From Rhipidocladum racemiflorum (lineage: Eukaryota > Streptophyta > Magnoliopsida > Poales > Poaceae): DNA of 64,000 nucleotides. Where the stretch lies: assembly GCA_036346355.1 (NCBI GenBank), contig CM070579.1, positions 9,424,001 through 9,488,000 of the forward strand. Direction: 5' to 3'. Shown here one piece after another: positions 21,499 through 33,630 of the stretch (positions are counted from its first letter, which is position 1; the number at the start of each line of letters is the position of its first letter). The position numbers and the translations under genes are program-made. The notes under the pieces are model-generated. The model searched no databases and had not been told where the DNA came from. It was given only the letters and a program-made list of their open reading frames with translations.

Positions 21499-23212
21499 GA
21501 ATTTATCCCTAAACCGATGTTTTAAAGAACAGGAGAATACACAAGCCTTAGACTTTGTTTGATTAGACTTTTTTTAATGGCTTATAAATCAAAGCCTAAA
21601 TAAATAGGTGGTTTTTTATCTGAATTTTTCAAAAGCTATAAGCCTTTATATAACTAAAAGCAAAAAGTCATCAGAGAAGTGCTTTTTTGGCTTATTAAAT
21701 GTTGATTTTAGACTAACGCTATTCAAGTTAGGATAAATTACTCATCTCTATCATATATAAAGGCCGATTGTTTTTTAAATTGTTTAAGCCCAAAAGTTAA
21801 CTTTAACCTATAAGCCAAAAAAAACCTAAGTCTAAGGGGCTGTGCTTCAACTTGGTTTTGGCTTTGGACCAAAAGCCCCCCAAACAGCCTAGGTGCAAAG
21901 TAGCTGGGTAGCTAAGCCACATCAAAAGCCCCGCTCCCCACCACCACCCCACCCCACCCAAAAGCTGAAACGGATAGGAGGTGCTTTCAGCTGTGGCTTC
22001 ACTCGGTCATCGCCTCCTCGCTCGCTTGATCCCTCCCTCCCTGCTTCACTCGTCCTCCCTCCTTGCCTCCCCGCTCAGTCGCTTCCTTGCTTCGGAGCCT
22101 CTACCCCACTCGGCCACCTCCCTCCCCCCTCTGCCCCGCTTCAGAGCCTCCGCCCAATAGCCTTCTCCCCACTTGGCCTCCGCCTTGCCTCGGAGCCGCC
22201 CCCCCCCCCACTCCTCCCCATCTAGTTGCCTCCTCTCCGGCTCGCCTATGCCTTGCCCAGTCGCTTCCTTCCTGCTCAATTTCCTCCCAGCTAAACATCT
22301 CACGAAAAGCCAATAAAAAGTCAATTTGCTAAACGATATCTCAAAAAAGGTTATAACCATCAGTTACAGCTATTTTACAACCCAATAAATCAAACCCAAT
22401 AAATCAAAAGCAGTTTTCAATCTAACCGTGACCTCAACAGGGCCTAAATAAACTAAGCCTGGGAAATGTCAAATCACAAAACACAAGCCTTAGACAAGAA
22501 ACGGCGATTATTCTCTGACGCACGGGTGACGTTCACGCTAATCTACACTAGCCTTAGACATGTCAAATCACAAAACACAGGTCGTGGACCGAGAAACATG
22601 AACCAGGGTGGGGGGGGGTGGGGGGGGTGCAAAAAAGCAAGATGCAAAAAACGTCAAAAGCACGGGACCTGACATAACTAGCGTTTCGCAACAAGCAGAT
22701 GTGGCAGACAAAAGGCGAGGCACCCAGAGAACACAAAAGCGAAATAAGCAAACCACGCACAAGAGGCGTCAATTGTCAGGTTTGACTACAACAGTCCAAA
22801 CAAAAGGAAACGTCTATTGGCATATGCCTTGCTGCAACGTCTGAAAATTGCACTGTTCAGTTGAATGTCTCTTTCCTTAAGGCAACGTTTAGACGCATGG
22901 CTACTTCTGTAGTAAAAAAACAAAAGCTCTCCTTCCCCCCACTATTTTCCCTTGTATCTAGATTGGGAGTCCGCATTTTTGCTGGGCAGATTCCCTTGTT
23001 ATACCTGCAGCAGAAATCACCCTTTAATGTCAGCACATGAACATAAACTAAGACATTGAGGAGCAGAAAGTAATTTTTTGTGGCATAACTTGGACCTTTT
23101 CCGCTGACAGTTCCGGTATGTATCCCAGATTAAGCTATCAAAAGTTCTGCCGGGGGAAGAAACTACGGATCAATTGTTCTCCTACAAGCGAACAAAACAA
23201 CCATTGGCACCT
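21499..23212. other. intergenic and probable CYP40 3' region
   Basis: Contains a CT-rich patch at 21930-22260, and a partly duplicated phrase GTCAAATCACAAAACACA at about 22468 and 22561. No gene recognised. The last few hundred bases before 23213 probably include the CYP40 3' UTR on the minus strand. Confidence 0.4.
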
Positions 23213-26200
23213 TTAGCTGCTCTGTACTGAAAGCCCACATGAAAAGTTCAACAAAATGAATCGGCACTTGAAAATTACTTCATTGTTTTTGTCTGATGTT
23301 CCTGAAAGTTGGAACATCCTAGCAAATGCCTTTCGCTCCTGATCTCTTCTGTCGGCAATCTGTAATAGTTTCCAAAGAGTTGGTAACAATAAACATTTAT
23401 ATAGGCTCCCCGTTCACAAGGTATCAGACTAACCTTCTTCTTTGCAGCAGCCAGCTCTCGTTTAATTCCTCCTAAGGGTTGTCAAAACAAATCCATTAGA
23501 TTCTCCATTGCCACTAAGAGAAGAATTGCCAATGAAGAGGAACGAGACAAACCATCACTTGGCTCCAACTCTAATGCATTCTTGAAGCTCTCCGTTGCTG
23601 CATCAATGTCATTAAGTGCCATGTGTGCCTATAACACATTTAAGCGGTCACAGTTACTCAGATCTCAACAGGTGACAACAATATGATACTAGTATTATGG
23701 CTGTTGAATGCTATATATAGATATGTAAGAAATATAATTTTCGGCTCAATCACACGTAATTAAGACATCAAAATTGGCATCCAATCAAGATGCAGCAACA
23801 ACAAAACTAAAACTCCAACACATCTCTCCAGCCTTGGCTAATTGGCACAGCAAAAAGAAAATTAGCCAACTGCTTCCAAGTAAACAGTATCTTTGATTGT
23901 ATGGCTGTAACTCAAGTACAAATGTTCAAATAAAGCGTTACTATTATTTGTGTTGTAAGCTTGTTGCCATGCTGGCAAAGACATATTTTAAAACCAAAAA
24001 AATAGTATTACCCTCCAACTTACATGTCAGATTCATCTCAAGGCTTTGTTGTGTGCCAGAAAGAGATGTAAAACTAGGCAGAAAATGTCCATACTTCACA
24101 TACTTCATATTAGATGACAAAGGGATAATATTGCTATGCACTTCAATGACTCTAAAGCACATGGACTGATGGAAATGTGAGAAAGGAATGATGCGTTATA
24201 CAACATTTGAGCAAATGAACCCACTCTGAGTCTGGCATGAATGATAATACAAGGTTTGCAAGTAGTTTGAGAAACTAAGCTAGAATGTTACAAAGAAAAG
24301 TATGCATGCAGTGGCAAACAAATTAAAACTTAGAACCGTCAATACCGACCTGTCCTTGTCGGAAAAAAGCCTTAGCATTGCTCTCTCTTTCACGCAGTGC
24401 AAAATCCGCATCCAACAAAGCACCCTTCAAATCTCCCAACTTCAACTTGCATGCCTGAAGAAGTTATATATCAGTTTCAGGAAACAAGCAATAACACGTG
24501 GTAGCATACTAGTGTGTGCCATGTAGAGATTGCATATATCCCTTTTTAATCCAAAGTAGCATTTTATAGTCCCTAGTACAAAAATAAATCATATTAATCA
24601 CATTTTTATTAGTTGGTGTACATAAATTGGCAAATTCATTGTAGATGTACCATGAAATGGTTCAAACCTCAAAGTCACTCACTCTTCACTCCCAGGCGAG
24701 AAAGGCTGATACAAACATTTCTAACAATTGATTGGCAAGAATTATTTCTAGGACAATGGAACAACAAAGCATAAATTTGATGTTAATTGAGTAACATGCA
24801 GGAGGGGAAAAGCACTGCTCTGGCAAAGTAAATGGGATTTTGGATGAGATGGACAACACAGATTATTGAAGTTTAAATTAGACTCCCATTCCTCGAACTC
24901 CCTAGTGGAGCTTATGAACAAGGAACTGAAACACAAATCAAGATGCGGCAAGCCGGCAACAAATAATCAGATACATGAACCATGTAGCATTCTGCCTAAC
25001 TTATGCACCTCTTGAAGTGTTTGTTGGTTGCTACAAGCTTACAACCATGTTGATGAGTGGTGTGGCGGCGGTAGTCAAGATAATACTAACATCACAATTT
25101 TCTAAGATGTGAAGAGTGGAAGACGAGCATCCAACAAGTAATTAGACTAGACAACAACTTACAGAACTATTTGTGAGTATTATGGACTTGGTCTTCCGCA
25201 GTGCTGAGCTCTTCTCTGCGTATCAACATGTTCATAATACCATTAAGTGCCATGTGACGTGTTTTATGATCAGTATGAATCATGCGACAGAAACAATGAA
25301 AATTGAACAGTTGTAGTAGAAACAATATAATTGCCTTCATCTATCTCTTCTTTCTCCCAGCAAACATCCAAGTAGCGCAGTGCTTTCCTGTACTTTCTCA
25401 GAGCTGTTTTGTAATCCTGTTTCTGTATTGAGCAGAGCACTAACTTCAGCTTCAGGGAACCAGATAGGAAAATATAACAATACGTATCTATGAAATATAA
25501 CTAGATTAGGTCTAATCCCTATCACAAACAGAAAAGATGTAACTACAATGCTAAATTGCTGAATATGCCACAGGATATGCAGGTTGAACAACGAAATGAA
25601 AACACTTTTATAAACTCGAGAACCTTTTACAGGTAGAATTATTTGTATAGCTAGCATTTTAATAACTGAATTAAATATCAGAAGAAAAACTGAAATGAAA
25701 TCCTGAATAAAAGCCATGTGGAGTCAGAAACCACAGATCAGGGAGTGTATCTTGTAGGAACTAGGTTCAAAATAGGATAATACGAATTCTAATCATAACT
25801 GCAAGATCAAGTTCGGATGCTTTAGATCAGGGTGGTCATATCACTAGAAGGTGGGAGGGTACAAATGCAAAACAGAAAAACTCAAGGGATCTTTTGAAAA
25901 GTGTAGCTTTTAGTAGTTGGTCGAAGCCATCTAGAAACAATCCGATAGGCAATAGCTAATGTTGTTTGCTTTAGTACTCCTATTTTAAAGCTAGTTCTCA
26001 TTTGATATGACTCCCCCAGTCATATGACATAGAACTTGCTAATGCTACATCCTACGATGTTAGCGATGCATGGGTTGCAATAACATCACCTATTGCGGTG
26101 AGTCGTGACCATTATTGTGAAAACTGAGTACACATGAGAGAAAGGGGAGACAAATGATTTGTAGCTTGCAGCTATATGATAAATGAACACAATTGAGTTA

Positions 26201-29200
26201 ATTTACAGAGGGATTTCATTGATGCAGAGGTAGTAGGTTACTTTACCAAACAGAAAATGATGGCAAAACGCTGAGGAAATATAAATGTGTCGATAGTAGA
26301 ACTAGCTGAGCAAGTTGCAAACAGCTAAGGGCATAAGTTATGCTCGCTATCTTAAGCTACACGTTTAGTCTCTGCCAGAATATGCTGTCACTATCTGGAC
26401 TTTATAGTTTATACACTGATTTGGTTTGAATATAACCAATGAGTACCACTAATCTAAACAGAAGAATGTTGGAGCTTAGGTTAGAGAGCAAATTACCTTG
26501 AAATTATCATTGCCAAAAGCCTTAGCAGACTCCACAGCATCTATCCACCATGAAACCTCTGTAGGCTTCTCGTTAAGATCATTGGGCCAATCAGGATACA
26601 TATCACCATCCTTGAAAAAGTTTACAACTCCATCATCGGCACCTTCAGGAAGTTCTCCACAATCAACAATTACGACATCAGCAGTAGGAAGGTCAGCTTC
26701 TCCAACGGGAACATGCTCAACTGAGCGAACTACACCCATTCCCTTTATTACTCTCCCAAAAACTACATGTTTCCCATCTAAATGAGGTGTTCGGGTGGTA
26801 GTAATGAAAAACTGAGATCCATTTGTGTTGGGACCAGAATTAGCCATTGATAGCATCCCTTTCCTCTCATGCTTCATAACAAAATTCTCATCCTCAAACT
26901 TCTCCCCATAAATTGACTCTCCTCCTGTTCCATCACCAGCAGTTATATCTCCACCTTGTACCATAAAGCCTTTGATAATGCGATGGAAGCATGAGCCCTG
27001 CAAGAATAGCAATAACCAAAGATGTGCTTAGTTATTACTTTGAACACCTGCAGCAAATTTCAATGCAGCGTATGCAATTGTTGACTTTGACATCAAGTTT
27101 TCACCATCGCTTTCGGGGTTTGTAAGCTCCAGTTAGCTGAGAGAGCAATTTGAAATGACTAAAAAATGAGCTCCCAACAAAAACAAAAACCACCCATCAA
27201 CTCCCTTACTCTCATTCATGTAGACTGTGTAAAGTATTGATATGGTATTTGCATCCATTAGCCAAACAAATGAATCATCAATGAATGTCAGAAGTTAATA
27301 CGGTGGGTGGCTTTGTCCAATTGTCATCACAAGGAACACCGCTGCCTGATGCTTTAATACAAAAAGAAAGAGCAACCAAACTTAGTAGAGTCCCCACTCC
27401 CCACCACGAGGAACTCAAAATTTACTCATCGTGCATGTTAGAAATCCATATTAACACCACACACCTTCCAGCAGGTGAGCAGAATGAGGTTACTTAGCAC
27501 CACTGCACTTATGCTGTTCTGTGAGCGGTTACTGTAGAACGACGGTGCTTAGTTTTCTTTATTAGGGATTAGAATGATCCGGTTAGTTTAGATGATTAAC
27601 TTTGGTTATTTTGTTTCTTCAAGTTAGAGATTATCTCTTAGGGGATACAAGTCATCCCTATATTAAGGATAGCACGGTATCCTCTTTAATAAAACAAAGA
27701 TTAATAACAATTAACAAATCTCCTAGTCCCTAAGGTCCTGCTGTGATCTTTACCTTGACTGGCCACCTTCACCGTAGCACCGTTCTACCTGAAGTCGGTG
27801 CCATCTAACCTCCCTCCGACAGATGTTTACCCTCGATGTGTACTAGCGTGCATAACATATGCATTCCTCACACATCAATGTCCTCATTGGCATGATTTCA
27901 CTTAGGTAGTCAGGTGGATCAGTGATTGTGAAACATGAGGTGCAAAATGACAAACAGTTTTTCCCCCATAAAAGGGTTCACCCTGATTCCCATTAAAGAA
28001 ACCAGAAACCATTACAGAGTTAAGGAAATGCCAAACAGTTATTCAAAAAGCGCGTCAGCACATGATATGCTCCTCCTATAACCACTAAAACTTGTCCCTG
28101 GCTAAATGTCAAACTAATAGTCAAACTCAATCAAAATGACCGGAAAAGTGAATCTCCATGCAGTGCTGGATGTTGCCTCTTCCAAAAGGTTATGTCTCCT
28201 ATGCAGACGAAATGTTTCTTTACGGTACACATGCAAAACCCTCCCAGTTTATCACTAATGCAGCCATTCATGGATCCTGGCCGGTCGCCTGTCAGTGAGT
28301 AAACCGTAAGCGATGGGCGTCTCATACGCATTTCATTAAAAAGGGAACTTCTATACGCAAAGCTTTTGCACGAGGCTAACCTCTAAGCTGCCAACGGAAT
28401 ATTTTGAGACGAAAGTACCACAAAAATTGGCGCTCCGTATCCAATTTCCTACGATCTTAGCCTATTGCAAACATCAATGTAGTTCCTCGTGGGCATAACA
28501 ACCTCCATGTGACTAAATCACAAGACCTTGTCCGGGCACATTGCATCGTACGCCTGGCAGTATGTCATTGGCTATTCCTACATATAAATTGAGCAACACT
28601 ATAGCAGCACAGAGCCAACGTGCCAAATTTTGACAGGAAAAAAATGCGTCCGTTTTCACAAGCATACGACGGACCAGAAAAGCTAGCACGGGATGGTACT
28701 TGGTAGGTTAATATGGGCAAGGTGCAGTTAGAATGAAGTCCAAAGGGAGGGGCCCTTCTTAACAGTAGCAGCGCGTAGAGTTCACTGCACATCGGACAGC
28801 ACGGTTTGGCATCACAGCACGAGTGCTAAAACATCTACGCAACAATATACCGAGAAATATCCAGCCGTATGACAAAATGAGACGATATTTACAAAGACAG
28901 TATCCAATTATCAATAAGAGAAGCTAAAATAATCACACGGAAAGCAAACCACTCGCATCGGAAACGAACCTTTTCAACTCCTAGGGGTTAATGAGGCAAC
29001 CCCTTCAAGGGAATCGCTGTACAGGAGAGGGAATCGAAGACAAATCTCTGTAATCCCAGGGTTATGAAACCCGCACCAAAACCGTACAATAACCAATCGA
29101 TCGCATCGAAAACAAACACGTTGGTTCCAAACGCTCGAAAACCTATCGAGAGCAATCAATCGCACCAAAACACAAACATTCCTGCCCTAGCAGCAGCACA

Positions 29201-29604
29201 TTGATTAGGCAAACTAATCCCAAATCGAGAGGTTCAAACACTTCACTCAGCCAGACCAGATTACGTCTTCCAACAGCCAAACCCCTCGGCAATAGCACCA
29301 AAGGACCTACCAAACGGAACCAAATCACACAAGGGCGAAGGAGCCAGGCCCCTCGGCGCTCCAATCGATCGGTACTAACCTTGAAGTGGAGCGGCTTGCC
29401 GGTGGCGGCACCGACGCCCTTCTCCCCGGTGCAGAGCGCGCGGAAGTTCTCCGCCGTCCGTGGCACCACTGACGCGTAGAGCTCTATCACGACCCTCCCC
29501 TCTATTTCTCCGCCGATGCTGACGTCCATGAAGCACCTCGGTTTCTTCGCCTCCGCCTCCGCCGCCGCCGCCGCCGGTGCCACGCCCTCGCCGCCGCCCT
29601 CCAT
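23213..29604 (-). CDS. CYP40: CYP40-type cyclophilin (peptidyl-prolyl isomerase with TPR domain), 8 coding exons
   Basis: Exons by eye: 29380-29604, 26497-26997, 25335-25422, 25163-25215, 24350-24454, 23553-23628, 23434-23471, 23213-23359; total 1233 bp, 410 residues, all phases agreeing. Residues about 22-190 are a cyclophilin domain with Arg81 (FHRIIKGFMVQGGD), SGPNTNGSQFFI and His152 (LDGKHVVFG). His147 replaces the Trp of CypA that binds cyclosporin, as in known CYP40. Residues about 230-375 form three TPRs; carboxylate-clamp residues Asn238, Asn287, Lys317 and Arg321 predict binding to the Hsp90 tail. The Arabidopsis relative SQUINT acts in miRNA/ARGONAUTE function. Intron 25216-25334 is GC-AG. 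The last about 20 residues after ...NNE look unlike the family; GAA|GTAATT there could be a donor, so the C-terminus is uncertain. Confidence 0.93.
27484..27840. repeat. LTR-like or MITE-like insertion in CYP40 intron 1 (tentative)
   Basis: The stretch has GTAGAACGACGGTGCTTAG near its left end and the inverse TAGCACCGTTCTACC near its right. It includes TATTAAGGATAGCACGG and CTTTAATAAAACAAAG, which recall a copia-like LTR transcription end. Borders and target duplication were not resolved. The rest of intron 1 (26998-29379) and intron 2 (25423-26496) hold nothing recognised. Confidence 0.35.
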
Positions 29605-30009
29605 TGCAACCGCCCGCCGGAGAAGACCTCGACACCAAACCCTACCCGTATTGGAGCTTCTCGAGGCGGGGTAGAAGCGGTGGTGGTGGTCTTCGTCGGT
29701 TACTTCGGGAGACCAATGCCGAGAGCCGCGTGTGGGCAGGGAGATGTGGGGTAAGTGTTTTAAAACGTCTATTTTCAAACAAGTGAGGGCAGGGGAGCCG
29801 AAATTTTTACGGTGCTAGTATATTGCTCGTGCTACGCTACGGTGATATTTGGTAATACAATTCAAATAAGCAAAAAATGTTATATATTTTGGTAATGAAG
29901 TATAGTAAAATGTGCACAAAAAAAAGATACAGAGAGTTATTATTATGTCGTTGATTATATAAGCAAGTGCAAAAAGTAACATAGCAACTGTTTATCATTA
30001 AAAATCATC
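29605..30009. other. CYP40 5' flank and junction to transposon-derived sequence
   Basis: From 29605 to about 29800 the sequence is the GC-containing 5' leader/promoter side of CYP40 on the minus strand, without a clear TATA box. Beyond about 29810 it becomes AT-rich and leads into the Ulp1 gene remnant. Confidence 0.5.
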
Positions 30010-32600
30010 TAATCCCTGATACGCTTTAGGATTTCCCATATAACTTCAGGAATGTTGTCTTTCGATTCATTCTTATTGTAGTTCAATAGGCTCGTGAAAA
30101 ACTTAGCCATCAACAGCTTCCTATCCTATACATGCATTATTATGGACCATCATCAGAAAATATTAATTGTGCTACGGTAAGACAAAGTATAATAAATAAA
30201 TAATAGTACTCACAGTGCAAATTGATGGTAATTTTATACCATCCCAAGAGCGCATGAAGTTGATTACAAAATATCCTGTGCTGTCCCTACAAAAGGACAC
30301 AGTTACATCTATGTAGACAAACAAACTTGTTACGTGTAATTTTATAAGCAAGTTACCTGTCTTCTGTTTTTGAAACACATGTCGGTAATATGCGACGCCA
30401 TACATAAATATCGTCATTCCACATAGGGTTAGCTACTTCCATGGCTAACTTCACGTTATTGGCAATCTTATGTATTTTGTGAATGTAGTACATGGTAGGA
30501 TGCTGAGCCTTAAACCAGGTCGGTATAGGCTATGGGTCCAATATAGATACACTTCTATCCTTCATGTGTAGTATGAACAATGTGAAGTGACCGAGGAAAG
30601 AATAAGGCAATAGAATCTGCAAACAATTTATGTAAGGAAAACATAATGAATGATTCAAAACAATTTTTGCGAATGATTGACAAATAAACATAGCTTACCT
30701 TGTTGCAATGTGAAATGTTATGTTCCATGTTAGGCCAACATTCAAATAATTTTGCCAATCATTGGACATCAAGCTTGGAACGCCGGCATGCTTCTCGACC
30801 GAAGTCAGACAACGACTGTTTTGTCAGACATGCATACATATAATGTTATAATAAACACATAAAATAGGGTTACCACATATAAATGAAATAACTTACACAA
30901 AACTACAGGTCCATGTGGTGCAACTTTTCATCTTGGAACAACAAGAGCTCGTCGCATGTGAGCATCCGCACAGCCATGTTGAAAGAAGCATTGTCCATTG
31001 GCTTGTTCACATGCAGTGTTTCTTGAAGTTTTCTGAGAGTTATAGAAATTGGGTAAGGCTTGGTGCTTTGAACCCATTCTTTCCTATGAAAATGTATATT
31101 CGGTTAGCTGTTCCAAGATCAAAGGTGATATATTTATACTATGCGTAATTTATTGCACATAAAAATGACTTACTCTAAAGATTCTGCATGGTCAATTGAG
31201 ATGATATATTTGCAAAGTGCACCCATTAATTCATGTGGGCTGCTCGCTGGTGTTATTGTAGTGGAAAGACATATAGAGATGTATCTGATTTAGTTTCATG
31301 TGATGTGTTTGATGGTTTAGGTTCCTCGCCTGGAGCATCAATAAATTCAACATCATGTGGACTCCCTTCTTCATTTGTTTTTTCAGGTTCTTGACATCCT
31401 TTCTTCGTGTTTAGCTTTGAGGCCCACAAGATTGCAGGTAGCTTAAACCTGAAATTTGTCATATCATCCTGCAAAGTAGTAAAACATATATGTTCACATG
31501 TTATATACTTAAACATGCAATAAACTCCTATTCGAATACCCGAGTGAAACTATCAGAAAGCTGCGATCCTGTCCAATACTCCATGTAGTTTATCATCCAC
31601 AGACCGCAGGATGTCCTACGTGATTAAAAAACTTCATATAACTATTTATATGTAATCCATTGAACTATTTTTATATGTAATGAAAGCAAGCCAATCATTT
31701 TTACACAAGTCACATGTTGAAACATACCCATCTTTTTGCATTGGCTTTAGGATCTTCTCTACAACAAGCCATGTTGTAACGTCAACGTTCCACCACTTGT
31801 GTTGTTTAAGCTCTTTATGTTTTGCAGTGACTTTTATATGTTTATCTAGGCCTCTTAACTGTTGAGATAAATATATATCATCGAAGATTTAACAACAACA
31901 ACAATAATAATGCTAATAATAGCAACAATAATAATGTAAAAGTAATAGCTACTCACGGTAATAGTGAGGTCTGTGCGGTCTATTTTGCCCATTGAATCGA
32001 TTACATGTACCTCACACTTAGGGGCATTGAGTACTGCCAGGTACCAATGAAAGTTTTCTATGTTTATTGGAATAAAGACCTGCATCAAACATTTGTTAGT
32101 AAGTATTTGTCCAATGTTATTATTATATATATACGTAGGGAATTAAGTTAACCATGTCATGGTCTAAATAATTATCAACCCTTGTCTGAAAGGTATCTTA
32201 TAATCTATTTGGTCCAACGTAAGGCCACCATCACGCTAAAGAATACTGGAAATAAATGTATTCTCCAAGAAGACGTTTCCACCAACTCTATGAAGTAGAT
32301 GCTTTTCACACATGATATAATTAATATACGCACTTATAACCTGTATAAGAAAAAATACAATTATATTAGGTAGAGCCATGTTTAAATATCTATTACTCTA
32401 TATAGATGTACTTACATCGCCATTCAATTGCATGTCACCATGGAAAAGGCATTCCATATGATATATGTCTATAAATGCACTGCCGATGTTGACCAGAATT
32501 TGTTTTTCCAGTCTGATTTCATGTATTCAATAATCTCATTATCTTCTTTGGTGCAAATATAATCTGTAATGAATAATAATTTAATAATAAAATAGCATAT
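30010..32600 (-). pseudogene. transposon gene with two successive Ulp1-like cysteine protease regions
   Basis: Minus strand, read in pieces. Unit A: VISAYINYIMCEKHLLHRVG and GGNVFLENTFISSIL, then VFIPINIENFHWYLAVLNAP (His, 32047-32049), EVHVIDSMG (Asp, about 31997), TSCGLWMINYMEYWTG (Cys, 31606-31608) and DDMTNFRFKLPAILW. This is the His-Asp-Cys triad of Ulp1/C48 SUMO proteases. Unit B: PYPISITLRKLQETLHVNKP, ILLPYSFLGHFTLFILHMKD, VSILDP, DSTGYFVINFMRSWDG and NYNKNESKDNIPEVIWEILK to a stop near 30010; the expected Cys is not seen. A donor (GTAAGT) after DHAESLE and an acceptor before KEWVQST could join A to B. Stops and shifts break the frame. Such genes are typically carried by MULE or CACTA elements in grasses. 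True desumoylating activity is unlikely. Confidence 0.75.
31885..31937. repeat. AAC/AAT microsatellite
   Basis: AACAACAACAACAATAATAATG followed by more AAT/AAC units, inside an intron-like gap between the His/Asp and Cys parts of Ulp1 unit A. Confidence 0.7.
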
Positions 32601-32954
32601 TAATCCTCAACATATTTTTTTAAAAAAATAGCTTTACTAGAAAAATAGCAAAAATGGTCTTACGTAGCGTCCTTACGGTGCGATATCACCTCTGGCCACG
32701 CTGTGGTGCCGCGACATACACGACACTGCATCGGTCGAAGTAGCCCCTCGCCCGACTTTTTTATTTTATTTTTTTAATTAAAAAAGTGCAGGAAATTTTT
32801 GAATATAAATAAAAACAGTAAAAAATATATCACGAACATTTTTGGTACTTATCAAGTGTTATTTTTATAAGTGAATTTTTTTCACAACTAATCAATAGCA
32901 TGGAAAATAGTTCGAAGAGAAATAGAATAGCGTGGCATGAAATTTTAATCGATC

Positions 32955-33350
32955 GTTTATTGATTTTTGTATTGACTGATGTACTGCAAAATTGTGGAGT
33001 TTGAATCGTTAACATTTTAATTTTTTTGTTTAGAAAAAAAGTGAAATTTGAATTTATGGTTTACTAATTTTTTTGTTGACTGATGTACTGTAAAATTGTG
33101 AAGTTTAACTGATGCACTGGCTAATATCGTATCATAAAATTAGGTAATTTAAATTAATATTTTTTGAATTTTTTGGTTCACTGATGTAGCGAAAAATTAG
33201 GGAATTTGAATCGATAGTTTTTGAATTTTTTTTGTTCAGTGATGTACTGTAAAATTGTAGAATTTTAATTGATAATTATTGCTTTTTTTGTTGAGTGTTG
33301 TACTCCAAAATTGTGAAATTATAATCAAATCGATGTACATCACTGATGCA
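32955..33350. repeat. degenerate tandem repeat, GTTCAGTGATGTACTGTAAA family
   Basis: Four to five imperfect units of about 70-80 bp each contain a T-run, GTT(G/C)A(C/G)TGATGTACTG(T/C)AAAATTGTG and a TTTGAATCGATAG-like tail. The same motif recurs at 47690-47870 upstream of the MULE transposase. The block lies upstream of the Ulp1 gene. The adjoining stretch 32600-32955 holds no gene; 33350-33630 holds no gene. Confidence 0.7.
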
Positions 33351-33630
33351 CAAAAAACGTACAAAATGAGAGCAGATAGATAGCGCATATCAAACCGTTG
33401 CATTGCATGACATAGAAAACAAGTAAACATACATAGTGCATACAATTTAATTCGTTACCTATGTTAGCCTTCATTCTTGTACGGTACAAATGGTGACACG
33501 GACGAACGATGAACGGGAAGTACAATTACGATACATCTGTACCTTTTGGAATTGTAAAGAAGTCATGCTGCCTGTCGTGTCTGGTGTGGGGGTTGGTTTG
33601 GTGTAGTGTGGAATGTATATGCTGGGCATG

